This document shows positions 25,094 through 36,181 of a DNA stretch of 64,000 nt, piece after piece. The stretch spans positions 342,778-406,777 of the forward strand of contig NW_003106602.1 of the NCBI RefSeq assembly GCF_000003605.2, written 5' to 3'. Position 1 is the first letter of the stretch; each line of letters begins with the position of its first letter. The notes under the pieces were generated by a model that saw only the letters and a program-made list of their open reading frames with translations, did no database searches and had not been told where the DNA came from. The translations under genes and the position numbers were made by a program. This DNA comes from Saccoglossus kowalevskii (lineage: Eukaryota; Hemichordata; Enteropneusta; Harrimaniidae).

Positions 25094-26369
25094 AATGTCT
25101 ATACGAATACAAGTGACCGTGTAGTTTACAATAACCATATGAACACAAATGTGTGGTTCACAATCTCCATATGAATACAAGTGTGTGGTTCACAATCTCC
25201 ATATGAATACAAGTGACCGTGTGTTTCACAATCTCCTTATGAATACAAGTGACTGCGTGGTTTACAATTTCCATATGAATACAAGTGTCCGGGTGGTTTA
25301 CAATTTCCATATGAATACAAGTGTGTGGTTCACAATCTCCATATGAATACAAGTGACCGTGTGTTTCACAATCTCCATATGGATACAAGTGAATATGTGG
25401 TTCACAATCTCCATGTGAATAAAGGTGGCCGTGTGGTTCACAATCTCCATATGAATACAAGTGTCCGTGTGGTTTACAATTTCCATATGAATACAAGTGA
25501 CTGCGTGGTTTACAATTTCCATATGAATACAAGTGTCCGGGTGGTTTACAATTTCCATATGAATACAAGTGTGGTTCACAATCTCCATATGAATACAAGT
25601 GACCGTGTGTTTCACAATCTCCATATGAATACAAGTGACCGTGTGGTTTACAATTTCCATATGAATACAAGTGGTCGTGTGGTTCACAATCTCCATATGA
25701 ATACAAGTGTCCGTGTGGTTTACAATTTCCATATGAATACAAGTGTGTGGTTCATAATCTCCATATGAATAAAAGTGACCGTGTGTTTCACAATCTCCAT
25801 ATGAATACAAGTGAATGCGTGGTTCACAATCTCCATATGAATACAAGTGACCGTGTGTTTCACAATCTCCATATGAATACAAGTGACCGTGTGGTTTACA
25901 ATTTCCATATGAATACAAGTGGTCGTGTGGTTCACAATCTCCATATGAATACAAATGTCCGTGTAGTTTACAATTTCCATATGAATACAAGTGTGTGGTT
26001 CATAATCTCCATATGAATAAAAGTGACCGTGTGTTTCACAATCTCCATATGAATACAAGTGAATGCGTGGTTCACAATCTCCATATGAATACAAGTGACC
26101 GTGTGGTTTACAATCTCCACATGAATACAAGTGTCCGTGTGGTTCACACTCTCCATATGAATACAAGTGATCGTGTAGTTCACACTCTCCATATGAATAC
26201 AAGTGACCGTGTGGTTCACACTCTCCATATGAATACAAGTGACCGTGTGGTTCACAATTACCATATGAATACAAGCGACCGAGTGGTTCACAATTACCAT
26301 ATGGATACAAGTGTCCGTGTGGTTTACATATGCATGCGAGTGTGGCAGTTCATTAACTCCATATGAACA
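25094..26369. repeat. Minisatellite, about 35 copies of a 36-bp unit
   Basis: The consensus unit contains ccatatgaatacaagtgacc followed by gtgtggttcacaatct. Most units are 36 bp and some are 32-33 bp. Variants alternate (gtggttcacaatctcc, gtggtttacaatttcc, gtgtttcacaatctcc) in a recurring order, giving a higher-order period of about 249 bp best seen at 25743-25991 and again from 25992. Because 36 is divisible by three and the unit lacks stops in several frames, long open frames appear on both strands. I regard these as by-products, not genes. Each unit carries a CATATG palindrome. Confidence 0.95.
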
Positions 26370-27228
26370 AAGACAGATATGCCTTTGCGGTAACGGGATA
26401 TGCCCGGTGAAAGATGTGGGTCAGCGACGAGAAGTTTAGGAGTATGCAGCATAACCTTCTTAAATTTATAAGTCGTCTATGAACAGCTGTTTTCTAATCC
26501 GTATTTGCCCTCCTGGCACAATACAACTATTTCTAATTATTGAGTGACTTACACATATTGACCACCCTTCCCTTTTAGCTGTTATCAAGATCGTTCGCGG
26601 TGTTCGACCTATAAAACAGAGACAAAAATGTATTACAATGTATTATGGCCATTTAAAAAAAAGCATTAATTCGTTGAAAAAATATTATCCATCAGATGGA
26701 CAATATGTAGTGGCTAGTGGTAAGATGGCTACTTCAAGTTGTCAGTTGACAAATTATTTTAAAATTCAGATCATCTCAATTTCATAATAATTTATGGCAA
26801 CTTAGCGTACCCGTCTCATAACTATATATGGTGTTTTCAATATAGGTAACAACCGTGGCAATTTGTACTGATACCTATGGTTAATCGCCCTCCCCTTTTA
26901 GGGATGAATGGAAGTAGTATGACCATTTTGTTATGCGCGATTTGTGAACAACGACATAAAATCAAACCACATTGTTCAATCATAGAAATCCGATGAACTA
27001 TTTTATTGGCAACCAACTACCTGTGTAAGTTACTCAGATATTCAATACATTAATAGCGAGAAATTTCGCCTCTTTTATTTTCAACATAATTCTATCGCGT
27101 TTCAAAACTTGCATAACAAATGAAAGTGGTTTGCCATAAATAGTATTGTCTTTGTCTACTGTCTAAAGATATGCAGTTCAACTGCGACGCCCCTTTAAAA
27201 CAGACCAATGTATAGATGTCGCCATGCA
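26370..27228. other. Intergenic, upstream of the small membrane-protein gene
   Basis: No gene or repeat recognised. Confidence 0.5.
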
Positions 27229-27519
27229 TATATAAATAGTAGTTAACGCCAAACAATAGAACGGATAGTTTTTGTCACCTTGCTCCGAGAGGTCAAAGTA
27301 GTTGTCTTAAACGAACCACGGACACCACAGAGACAAAGATATTGGCAGAAGTCGTACCGTGATTTACTCAGTGCGCTGCGAAGTGCATATTACTCGGGAT
27401 TCCATTTAACCGTGTGGTGTACAATTTAGTTTTATCGCTGTGTTTACACTTTCAAAAGCTAGTGTCTCTGACAGTTTTCTTAGTGTGGGAGTCAACAAGT
27501 GGCCATTTTGAAAACTAAG
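27229..27519 (+). promoter_or_regulatory. TATA box and untranslated leader exon of the membrane-protein gene
   Basis: TATATAAATA lies at 27229-27238. A start about 30 bp downstream and the splice donor aag/gtatgt at 27519/27520 would define a noncoding first exon of about 260 bp. The matching acceptor, tttttacag, precedes 27750. The start site is inferred. Confidence 0.5.
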
Positions 27520-27793
27520 GTATGTACGACACGTTCAATGAAGTACGTTGACTTTTACAAATCGATAAGACTATTGTAGACGATAAGAACTTTTATTGCG
27601 AAGAGAATACACTGTGATATATTGAATGCGGACTAATTGGACAATAGTTAGTGGTGTTAAGGTGTGCGTCGAAAAGAAAGTGAACCTTGACCTAATTGGC
27701 TCCTGTACCAAACTTACTTTTAACTTATTAATCGTTGTCGTTTTTACAGATTATTTATTCCATCGCAGCTGATATATAAAGAAGACCGGAACT

Positions 27794-29955
27794 ATGTTGA
27801 AACTACATACTATACTGGTATTTCTATTTGTGCTTTTACTTTCTCAGGGTAAGTTGAAATCAAATGCGAATTTTATTACCACCAAAACAATTTGCATATG
27901 AACGAATGTGTTGTGTTATTTACTGCGTTTGTCCTCCTTGCCGAACTTTCATTTGGCAATGATTTTCACTTGTTTTGTTGTGAAATCGCTTTTTGTGATC
28001 TGTAGTGAATTCTCCTACATAACGTGTAAATTGTCGTCGTTTGGTGTCAATGTTCCGTGTTTTACGATGCGTTCATTCAACCATTTACGAGTGTTATGTC
28101 GATCTTGTACGTTTGCCGAAAAGAAAGAGAGCAGTCGTAGGACAATGACGCGACGCCACGATGAAATGTACATTGTTAGAAACTGTTTAGATTATAAATT
28201 ACAACACTCTTTACCAGTGTTACCGCGAATTTATAAACCGTGTTATAACGTTTTTATAAAAAGTGATGTTTATATAGGCGAACCTTTATATTTCCATGGG
28301 AAAGTATTAGATCTGACATATAGTATTTTTTGTGGTAGATTGTGGTAACCTTGTCCCGTCTCTGGCCTTTGGAAACAATTGGCCACTCCTTCAATGTACG
28401 CTAGTTGGCAGCGCATGCACCGAAATAGAACAAGTCTTTGTCCGGCTATGTTTGTACAGAGGTCGAGTAACGAGACCGTAACAATATATTACCAGGTGGT
28501 CACGTATGCCCCTGTTAGTTATTTGACTACTCACGTTGCTCTCAGCAACTACAACACGGCAAGAGGTAGTACCTCTTGGGTAGACATGATCCATTAGGTG
28601 GCCATATTAATAATTACGGATATTGGGGTTGGTAGTCATTCGATTACGCAACATAACGCATGGTCGCCTCTAATTTTGAGGAAACTGGGATATTCATATT
28701 TACTGATTATCTGATAATTATCGACGTTATAGATGAGTATTAGACATAGTATTCAATATGTGTTCGACTTTGGTTTTCTTGGTGTCCAGTGGCGGATCTA
28801 GGGAGGGGGGGGGTGCCCCTCAAACGCATGACCCTGACGATTCATATCATCTGGATTACGCATAGCTTCTCTGCGATTTACGCTCCGTATATTTTAAGCG
28901 AAGCTTGGACCCCCCCCCCCCCCCAATACAATTTGCTGGATCCGCCACTGTTTCCCGATAATTTTCGAAAATTTAGACAGCGGCATTTGAGTCAGACTTT
29001 ATTTTTTTTTGAAGACAGGATTATCAGACCCCCATCACAATCTATCTAATGTCAATCTAATGTATATCTAAACAGATAATTATCAGATAATTGTATGATA
29101 GTTCAAGACTAAAAAAACAATATCAGACTCGATAATTATCGATTTTTTAGATTGAATTCGATAATTTGTAGTTATCTGGTTTGAAAATATTTTAAAATCG
29201 TCGCACTGTTGGTTTTGTCCAATACTTATCTTAAGACCGTCTATTACAACAATAATAGTACATGTTCAACTTCCCAGATCATCTTGGAGTTGTCTCAACA
29301 ACCGACGATCCAAGCGCTGAGACAACATTAGATCCTGAAGTCGAAGCAGAAAATGAAGGTAAGTATGAGAGTTTACAGAGTAACCCCAAATACTTTCCAG
29401 TTTGATGAAAAGTTTTCTTGACAAATTCAACGCTGTGGTAGACATGTCGAATATCTTCAATTGAATTAAAGGGACGAGGCCGCCAACAACAACTCGAATA
29501 AAATCCAGCTACCAGTCAGTAGTTGCATTCTTTTACATGTAATTTTTATTATGAAATTTGTCAGTGAATTTAATGTATCGTGGTTTTTATTTTAGATGTC
29601 AGCTTAGCCGTTATATTGGCTGCCTTTTTCTACGCACTGCTTATCGTTAGTGTTACCATTATTCTTGTGGCGTGTGTTTTCTGTAAGTGTTGTCCCAAAG
29701 GAAAACAACAAGACACAGAAGCGTAAGTATCGACGTATTCTGTTCTGTAACACAGTCTACGATAATATCTGAGTACAACTGTCTTTATCAGCTATATAAT
29801 TATGGCGCATGGTTTTGTCAATTTTAGTTTAAGTTTGTACATAAATACATTTCTTTTCAATGTACAGGCTCGAAGTTCAAGAAAAGTCCGACCACAAACT
29901 GGATGGCATCAACAACCCTGGAGCAAATGTACAAAACGACAACACGCCATTATAA
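27794..29955 (+). CDS. Small type I single-pass membrane protein, unrecognised
   Basis: Coding exons are 27794-27848 (exon from 27750), 29278-29358, 29596-29722 and 29868-29955. Phases 1, 1, 2 match; the total is 351 nt, 116 residues. A signal peptide (MLKLHTILVFLFVLLLSQ) is followed by a short acidic, threonine-rich ectodomain of about 28 residues. A membrane helix (about residues 49-73, AVILAAFFYALLIVSVTIIL) comes next, then a juxtamembrane CVFCKCCPKGK that could be palmitoylated and a polar tail of about 38 residues ending NTPL. No domain is recognised and the function is unknown. The gene stands alone between the minisatellite and the thrombospondin gene. One transposable element sits in its large intron. 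The compatible splice sites, signal peptide and helix make a real gene likely. Confidence 0.7.
28787..28950. mobile_element. hAT-like MITE with CAGTGGCGGATC ends
   Basis: The left end cagtggcggatcta and the right end, reverse complement cagtggcggatccagca, are inverted repeats of a type common in animal hAT nonautonomous elements. Inside, a poly(G) run near the left and a poly(C) run near the right extend the palindrome. I do not see a clear 8-bp target duplication. It lies in the intron 27849-29277 of the membrane-protein gene. Confidence 0.75.
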
Positions 29956-30650
29956 GAGGCAAAACGATGTGACAGGCAACTACATGTACGTGCAGCGTCA
30001 ATGTAGCTTGGGAAGACGTGTTGTAAACATCGGACACCGTTGGTGGCTAAGTTTCCTTTATATATAGGAAATTGTGACCTATATTATTTTACATGATTTT
30101 AAAGCGTGTCACCGTGGTATATGTTTGTATCTTGTTTGCCGACCGTTTCTCTTTCTGCTGTATTTGGATCTCAAACACGCAAAGAGTTTTACTGATCTTC
30201 TCTATTCTGAAATTACATGACTATCATTGAAGTCCGACCGTAGACCACTGGTATATGGCCGATCTTGCCCAAACGTGTATAAACTAATTGTCTATCAATG
30301 GTTGAATGTGATCAATTACGGCGACGCCATGTTCTTTAAAACTACTCGCCATCACTATAGCAACAACGTACCTTGTTGAAACAGGGAGTGGCTTTGATCG
30401 CTTCTAATAAATAATGGAGTACGTGATTACTGATTACTATGACGTCAGACGTACTTAGAAGCAACAATAAAAACGACCAAAGCCTCGTATTTTGATCAGA
30501 CCCCTGTAATTATTAAAAATGCCTGCCGACTGTATTTAATTCGATCTCATCCCAACACCATAATCAGGCAGTATTAACAAATATTGGGTTTTATTGGTAT
30601 TGTTTTTTTTATTACAAACTATTAATTTTTATTAAATAAAATAAATTGTG
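29956..30650 (+). other. 3' UTR and trailing sequence of the membrane-protein gene
   Basis: Candidate AATAAA signals lie near 30405, 30465 and 30634-30646. Which one is used cannot be told. No other feature is seen. Confidence 0.45.
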
Positions 30651-30957
30651 TTCACTAATCTTTCTTGTTGTCAACGTATGGGATTGTCTGAAGCTCAAAT
30701 GCTCGGTAAATATATGAGAACCAATTTTATCAATGTTATGCTTGTCACTGTTCACGTGACTAGAGCCACCAACTTACTGTATATATATATTGAAGCTGCA
30801 GAGGGCAGTATAGTACTAAAGTTCCGTGTCAGAAATTTGCCGAGAGGGGTATGATGACGGGCTCTAGGGTTCCCAGCTGTTTCTGTAAACCATATTGACA
30901 TACACAACGAGTGTCAAATATATTGGTGCTTAAATCAAGAAAAGGAGTTTATTTTAA

Positions 30958-31610
30958 AGGGCGGTAGTCGTCACGCCACGCATGCGCGAGATATATGGGT
31001 CTCATGAGGAGGCAAGGAGGTAGCTGGTACAGTTTTACGAGAAATAAAAAAGGCTTTTTACAATGTACAAGAAAAAAAGACGTTTTTACAGTTTACAGTG
31101 AAAATTGAATTTTGCAGTGAATTGTCATCTAGTCGTTTTACAGTTTCGAAATGTAATTTTCTTGAATTATTCATTACGACTTTTTTATTTGGATGTAAAT
31201 TCTTGTACGTACCGAGAAAAATGACAATTTTTTACAGTGTACGAAAAAAATATTTGATTGATTACGTTGTACGTCTAGCCTGTGAATACAGAATTACGGA
31301 ATTTATTTTTTCAATTTACGTTGTACGAACAAAAAAATATTGCAATTACGTTGAACGAAAATAACCCGTGACCCCTCTACACAAAGATGGCGACTTTGAC
31401 TGTTGCCCAGAACAACGATTACAAACTGAGACGATTCCAAGTTTTAATAAGGCAATTTTAGGTGATTGGAATGTATCGAAGGAGTCACCGGCGGAATTAG
31501 TGCAAGTCGCGCCCGGGTCTAATCTCATACTTTTGATTTCCATTTGAAGAGCACATTGGATTGTGGGAAAATCAATGTTTATCAACACAAATGTCGCACA
31601 TGCGCACCAC
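30958..31610 (+). mobile_element. TTAA-flanked MITE, copy 1, carrying a minisatellite insert
   Basis: The left end agggcggtagtcgtcacgcc follows TTAA (30954-30957). The element matches the copy at 62686-62931 in gatatatgggtctcat and then, from 31381, in aaagatgg, gtatcgaaggagtca and gggaaaatcaatgttt. Between these, about 31015-31380 is extra sequence made of diverged units with ttttacagtgtacgaaaaaa-like motifs. The right end is degenerate and the far TTAA is not preserved. Confidence 0.75.
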
Positions 31611-34600
31611 CCTGAACACGTGTCACGGGTATATTTTCAGACAAAGAGTCCATATTAAATTGAACACATCGGGAAAGAACATGTCAGAGAATAATACAAA
31701 GCAAATTAAATTGCTTCTTGTACAAGTCTAGTGAAAATATTAATTATTATATCATATTATAGTCAGTGAATTTCAGGAATTCATTGAGGCAAACCTTCAA
31801 TACATTTAAACACAAACATTCTGTGTGAGCATTAACAAGTATTGACTCGGTGAAATACAAACAGGGTCCTGGCTCTGTGATCCACGTGATCCAAGAAAAG
31901 CCTGCGAAAAGCGTTGTTATAATAAACTCTCAGAAAATTCAGATTTCATTTACATTGGGAGCAACATAGTTGACAATAGTACAAGCTGTATTCCCTATGT
32001 ACGCGAATTGTTTAACAGAAATAAAAACTTACGAAACATCACTGAGTTTGATACGACAGGAAAAACACATTCGGTCTTACTCAGTAGTTACAAATAATGC
32101 AATGTTCAGTGGCGTAACGATCATTAGACACGAATATGTTTTCTAAGATCACCCGATAGAGGGCGCAATAACATACACTTCGTTGGCATAACTTGAGTTA
32201 ACGAGTGACGCTGAATCATCAGAGCATTCAGTTTGTGTGTTACGGAGCTGTACATTTGATTCATCGATGTAAACATTAAATAACTTTGAATGCAGGAAAC
32301 ACAACTCTACCTGCATTAGTTACGTATAACAAACGAGAAGTAAAAACTTTATCGCTTAACTGAATAAAGTGGCAAATTATACCAGTTGATCAGCAAAAGG
32401 ATAGTATATACAAAACTGTTAATTATAATAAATTTATGAAACAACGCCCAGTGATTAACCCCACCAAATGCTTGAGAAGCACCAGGGAAACAGACTACGC
32501 TGCTACCGAGAGAATTGCAGGACGAAATGCTATATGAACACAAACACAACGTGGTCCGAGTCTCTTTTGTGACCCCAAATTGATTATCTGTTGTCACCAT
32601 GCAGGTACTTTTCTCACATTTACTTATGTGTGAGTGGAAAGTGTTGTCAGTATAATGGAATGGCAATATCTCTGTATGACATATTTGTATACATATGTCC
32701 TTACAAGTTAGTTATAAGACATATTTTGACATTATATATGGGTATATGCACGAGTAGTTAATGTGACAGTACCTTGTCGCTGGATGAGTAATTTTAGATT
32801 TGTTCGTTTCGTTGACAAGTGGAAGGGTACTGTCAAATGCAGAAATATGGCTGGTGCGTAACAGAAGAAATTATGGTCGTGCATAAGTAAATAAATTATA
32901 ACCGCATAGAAAATGTCAGTTGTGCTCAGTGTTTTGTTTGACGTCATGTTGAGTAGCACAGAATATGCTTGACCTTGGCCTTCTCTGCAGATTTATAACG
33001 CGTTATCACGACTATCCATGTGATTGTTTCCATGTGACGTATCCGTAGACATTACGTGCATCGTACAAATCACACGAGTCGTACATTGTGATACGGATTC
33101 GAGGTTTGAAACCATTATATACATAAAATATAATATGATTATATCACAGTCCGTGATTGAGGGACTTTGATTATATATAGACTTGTTATTTTTATATTGG
33201 TGGAATCTGCTGTGTTAATCGTCATAGAAATCAATAAGCCGTGATTACAATAATTCAAATTGGCGAAAATGTTTTTCGCAGACCGTGTGGTTGTGCTACA
33301 ACATACATTGTGATTATTGGAACCAAAATGCGACACAACACGCTCATTTGTTTTAAATTTTAAATCTCAATGGAATTATCTAGAGCGAGCCAGAAACAGT
33401 GAGTCCTGCACAAACTCACTACATCGACAAGCAGACGTAATACAGACGAATTAAAGGGCGGCAGTCGTTGCACTGCGCATGTGCGACATTTGTGTTAATA
33501 AAAACTGTTCACTTTCTAAACAGCTAGTTGTATCACTAATTAAAAAACGATCAACTGTTCAGTTGAAATATCTTTTGCTGGATTTCGCAGGTAAATGTTC
33601 GATTTGAATTACTATAGCATTTAGTGTTACTCAGTCTCTTTGTGTAAATTAGGGCGACACGTGCTGCGAACGAGGCTGCATGAAATACGTAAGTTGTCTA
33701 GTATTGCAGCATTTTATCAGCAATACTCGGAGACATACTTTTAACACTCTTAAACACATCCGGTTTTACACTCCGCACATAAACAATGCTATTGGTATTT
33801 TGAATATTTCTAGATTTTAATTGACTTAAAAAGACGTGATAGAGGACATATTACAATCTTTAAAATCAACTCAGGCAGTGTTGCTTGAACTTAAACAAAA
33901 CAAAACAAATATTTGACAAATAACACTTACTAAATAGTTCAGTCTAAACGAATATAATAATAGCACCATACACACGATTTGATCTGACAAGCATCTAAAC
34001 AGTCGATTCCGTGGAAATCAACATTGATGGGACACACACATGAAATGAACAATGGTATTATTATTTCATGGCGACACATTCTGTTGAACTGGTTTAATAA
34101 TAAATATGGAATATGCATGTATTAATATATAAATATACAACGAGGATATGCATATAGATACAGCGCATGCTCAGAACATATATACACTTGATTTCATTAA
34201 AACGTAAATACAATCGAATAATATGACATGATAGCACCAAGCGGCAATTACAAAAAATATAACATAGCGATTTTAAAACTGATATGCCTAATTCAAACCC
34301 ACCCCATACCCTGTTGAATAATGCGTAATACAGCAGAAGAGCTGTACAGCCATGACACTGTAATCATAACTTGTGTTCTTTTAATGACACCTCTCTATCG
34401 TAACGAAGACACACATCAACAGCGAGTTTATGTTATTCATGAAACGTCTACATTTTGCGCCAATATCAAACATGGTTACGGAATGCAGACAGACGATCAG
34501 CGTCCACGGTTTAAAACAATACATTTACAGTATCTGATTCGAAAAGAGACACGTCGATGCAGTTATACAAGGAACTGGACAATAAATAAATAATCACAGA

Positions 34601-35018
34601 TTACAAAGTTTTGAAGAAGAAAATTTATACAGCTTTAAAATATCTCAGTCCCAAGCTCCGAAAAGTAGGCAAATTATTGCTCTTTCTTCTCACAACGAAA
34701 AATGCAATATATATATATATATAGATGATTTGATTAAAGAAAGTCACGTGATAGAAATGTTTAATAATAAATAAGGATTTTTTTTTTTTACTTTTTCTCT
34801 CTTTTGAATGCTCGGTAAAAATTTAGTAATGTACAAAAATAAATATCTTCCTTGACCAGTTTTCTTTTCAGTTGTGTTTGCTTCTCTGGGCTAAATCTGT
34901 TCGCGCCACCACGATGACGTAACTGGTCAACATTATAATGCTGATATCACTATAGTAGTTGCGTCTACAGAATCTTTGGTGTAATCTTTTTGTGGACGGT
35001 AGTCACGTGGTCTGGTCA
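31611..35018. other. Intergenic or thrombospondin 3' UTR; no coding exon
   Basis: No coding exon is seen. The right-hand part probably holds the last untranslated exon of the minus-strand thrombospondin gene, starting at 35019 and running left. A poly(A) signal could not be fixed (ATTAAA-type candidates exist near 34092 and 34759). A (TA)n run lies at about 34708-34724. Confidence 0.45.
33455..33497 (-). mobile_element. TTAA MITE, solo end fragment
   Basis: After TTAA at 33451-33454, the sequence agggcggcagtcgttgcact and then gcgcatgtgcgacatttgtg is the reverse complement of the right end of the 62686-62931 copy. The remainder was not recognised. Confidence 0.6.
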
Positions 35019-35213
35019 TCTGGGAAAAAAATGAGAGAAATGATCAATAAACGCCACAATAACGTGACCTCGATGTAAGACATGGCGCCCCCTATCGAAG
35101 AGTGGTGTCGTCATTTCGAAAAAAAAAGTCTAAATATTTTGTCATTGCAAGACGCTAATTGGCAGCCAATTACTAACGTGTTCAAAATCACATGATAGCA
35201 TTCGATCTCTTAC
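35019..35213 (-). other. Last intron of thrombospondin, starting at the stop codon
   Basis: The stop TAG (35216-35214) is immediately followed by gtaagag, a good donor. The acceptor ttttttcccag lies just before 35019. If spliced, the stop is the last codon of its exon and the whole 3' UTR is in the next exon. Read-through without splicing would give the same protein. Confidence 0.55.
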
Positions 35214-36181
35214 CTAAGATATACACTTGTATTTCATGTCCGAGAAGAAGACCATTTCCTGGGAGAACACGAAGAGACCAAGACGACCGCCGCCGAACGT
35301 TGTATCAAATATGGCACCAGAGTCAGCCATCACCCGACTACCCTCATACATCACAACTCTGAAAAAAGAAACGAAATTAATAATTAAATAAAGCATTCTC
35401 CGTGGATCGACCAGAAAATAAAGCAGCGTGAATTTCAAGAGCAACAACAAATGAATCCAAATAGAAAGATGTCTGATATAAACAAAGTTTATAATCGGTG
35501 ACTTTACCTCATGTATCCTGTAACCGGTAGATGCGTTAAAGTCCACCTGTAAGCAGTAAAGTCCTTCCAACCAATGGCGTTGGGGTCGCTCCAGAGAAGC
35601 TTCACTTGTCCCGGAGTATCACCTGTATGCCAGAGGGCGTTTCTGAGCCTTTCACCCGGACCAGTGGTGGAGTTTACAAGCTATGAATACAAACAGTACA
35701 TGCACGGTTAGACTTAACGTCCATATGTCGACTCATATTTGACAATCACATGAATAATGATGTTAACACATTCGATGAAATTAACTCATACAGGAAAGTA
35801 TTTCACAGTTATTAAATTCCACGATCCCATTATGCTACAATACGGTAATTGGCGTACTAAATGCGCTCTGGACATTTTCTAGCCCATTAAATTGTTTCCG
35901 CCTGAACGATAAATCTCACTAACGATATCCAATTTCCTATGCCATCTGGCATCTGTACAGCGGATCGTAGCTGTTGAAACTTACCTTAATTTGAAGGCCT
36001 GCGTGACCGATTGCTTCGGTGGGCGTCTGCAGCCAATAGCTTTGATACATTTGCTTCCACATAACGGCGTAGAATTGACTACTTGACTGGAAGCCAAACA
36101 CAAATCCCGCATAGTCGTCGTCGCTATCTGTGTTGATGTAGAAGGTGCCACTGAATTCCACGGCGTCGAAGAAGTCATAAC
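35214..36181 (-). CDS. THBS: Thrombospondin C-terminal L-lectin-like domain (three exons)
   Basis: These exons encode residues from about 983 to 1153, the C-terminal signature of the family. [20 protein letters not shown] and [17 protein letters not shown] match vertebrate thrombospondins very closely. The N-glycosylation site NSTTG is kept. The CD47-associated motif RFYVVM of THBS1 reads QFYAVM here, while the second, RVVM, is kept in YMRVVMYEG. Upstream, in the preceding exon, human NCDPG reads NSDPG, as I recall it does in THBS2. Confidence 0.95.

Noticed and set aside
25158-26366. Long open frames on both strands with 12-residue repeats
   Set aside because: They follow from a 36-bp tandem unit without stops. 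Several frames on both strands are open at once, units of other lengths shift the frame, and there is no promoter, signal peptide or splice structure.
27908-28348. 146-codon plus-strand frame
   Set aside because: It lies in the large intron of the membrane-protein gene. It resembles no family and does not join neighbouring exons by phase.
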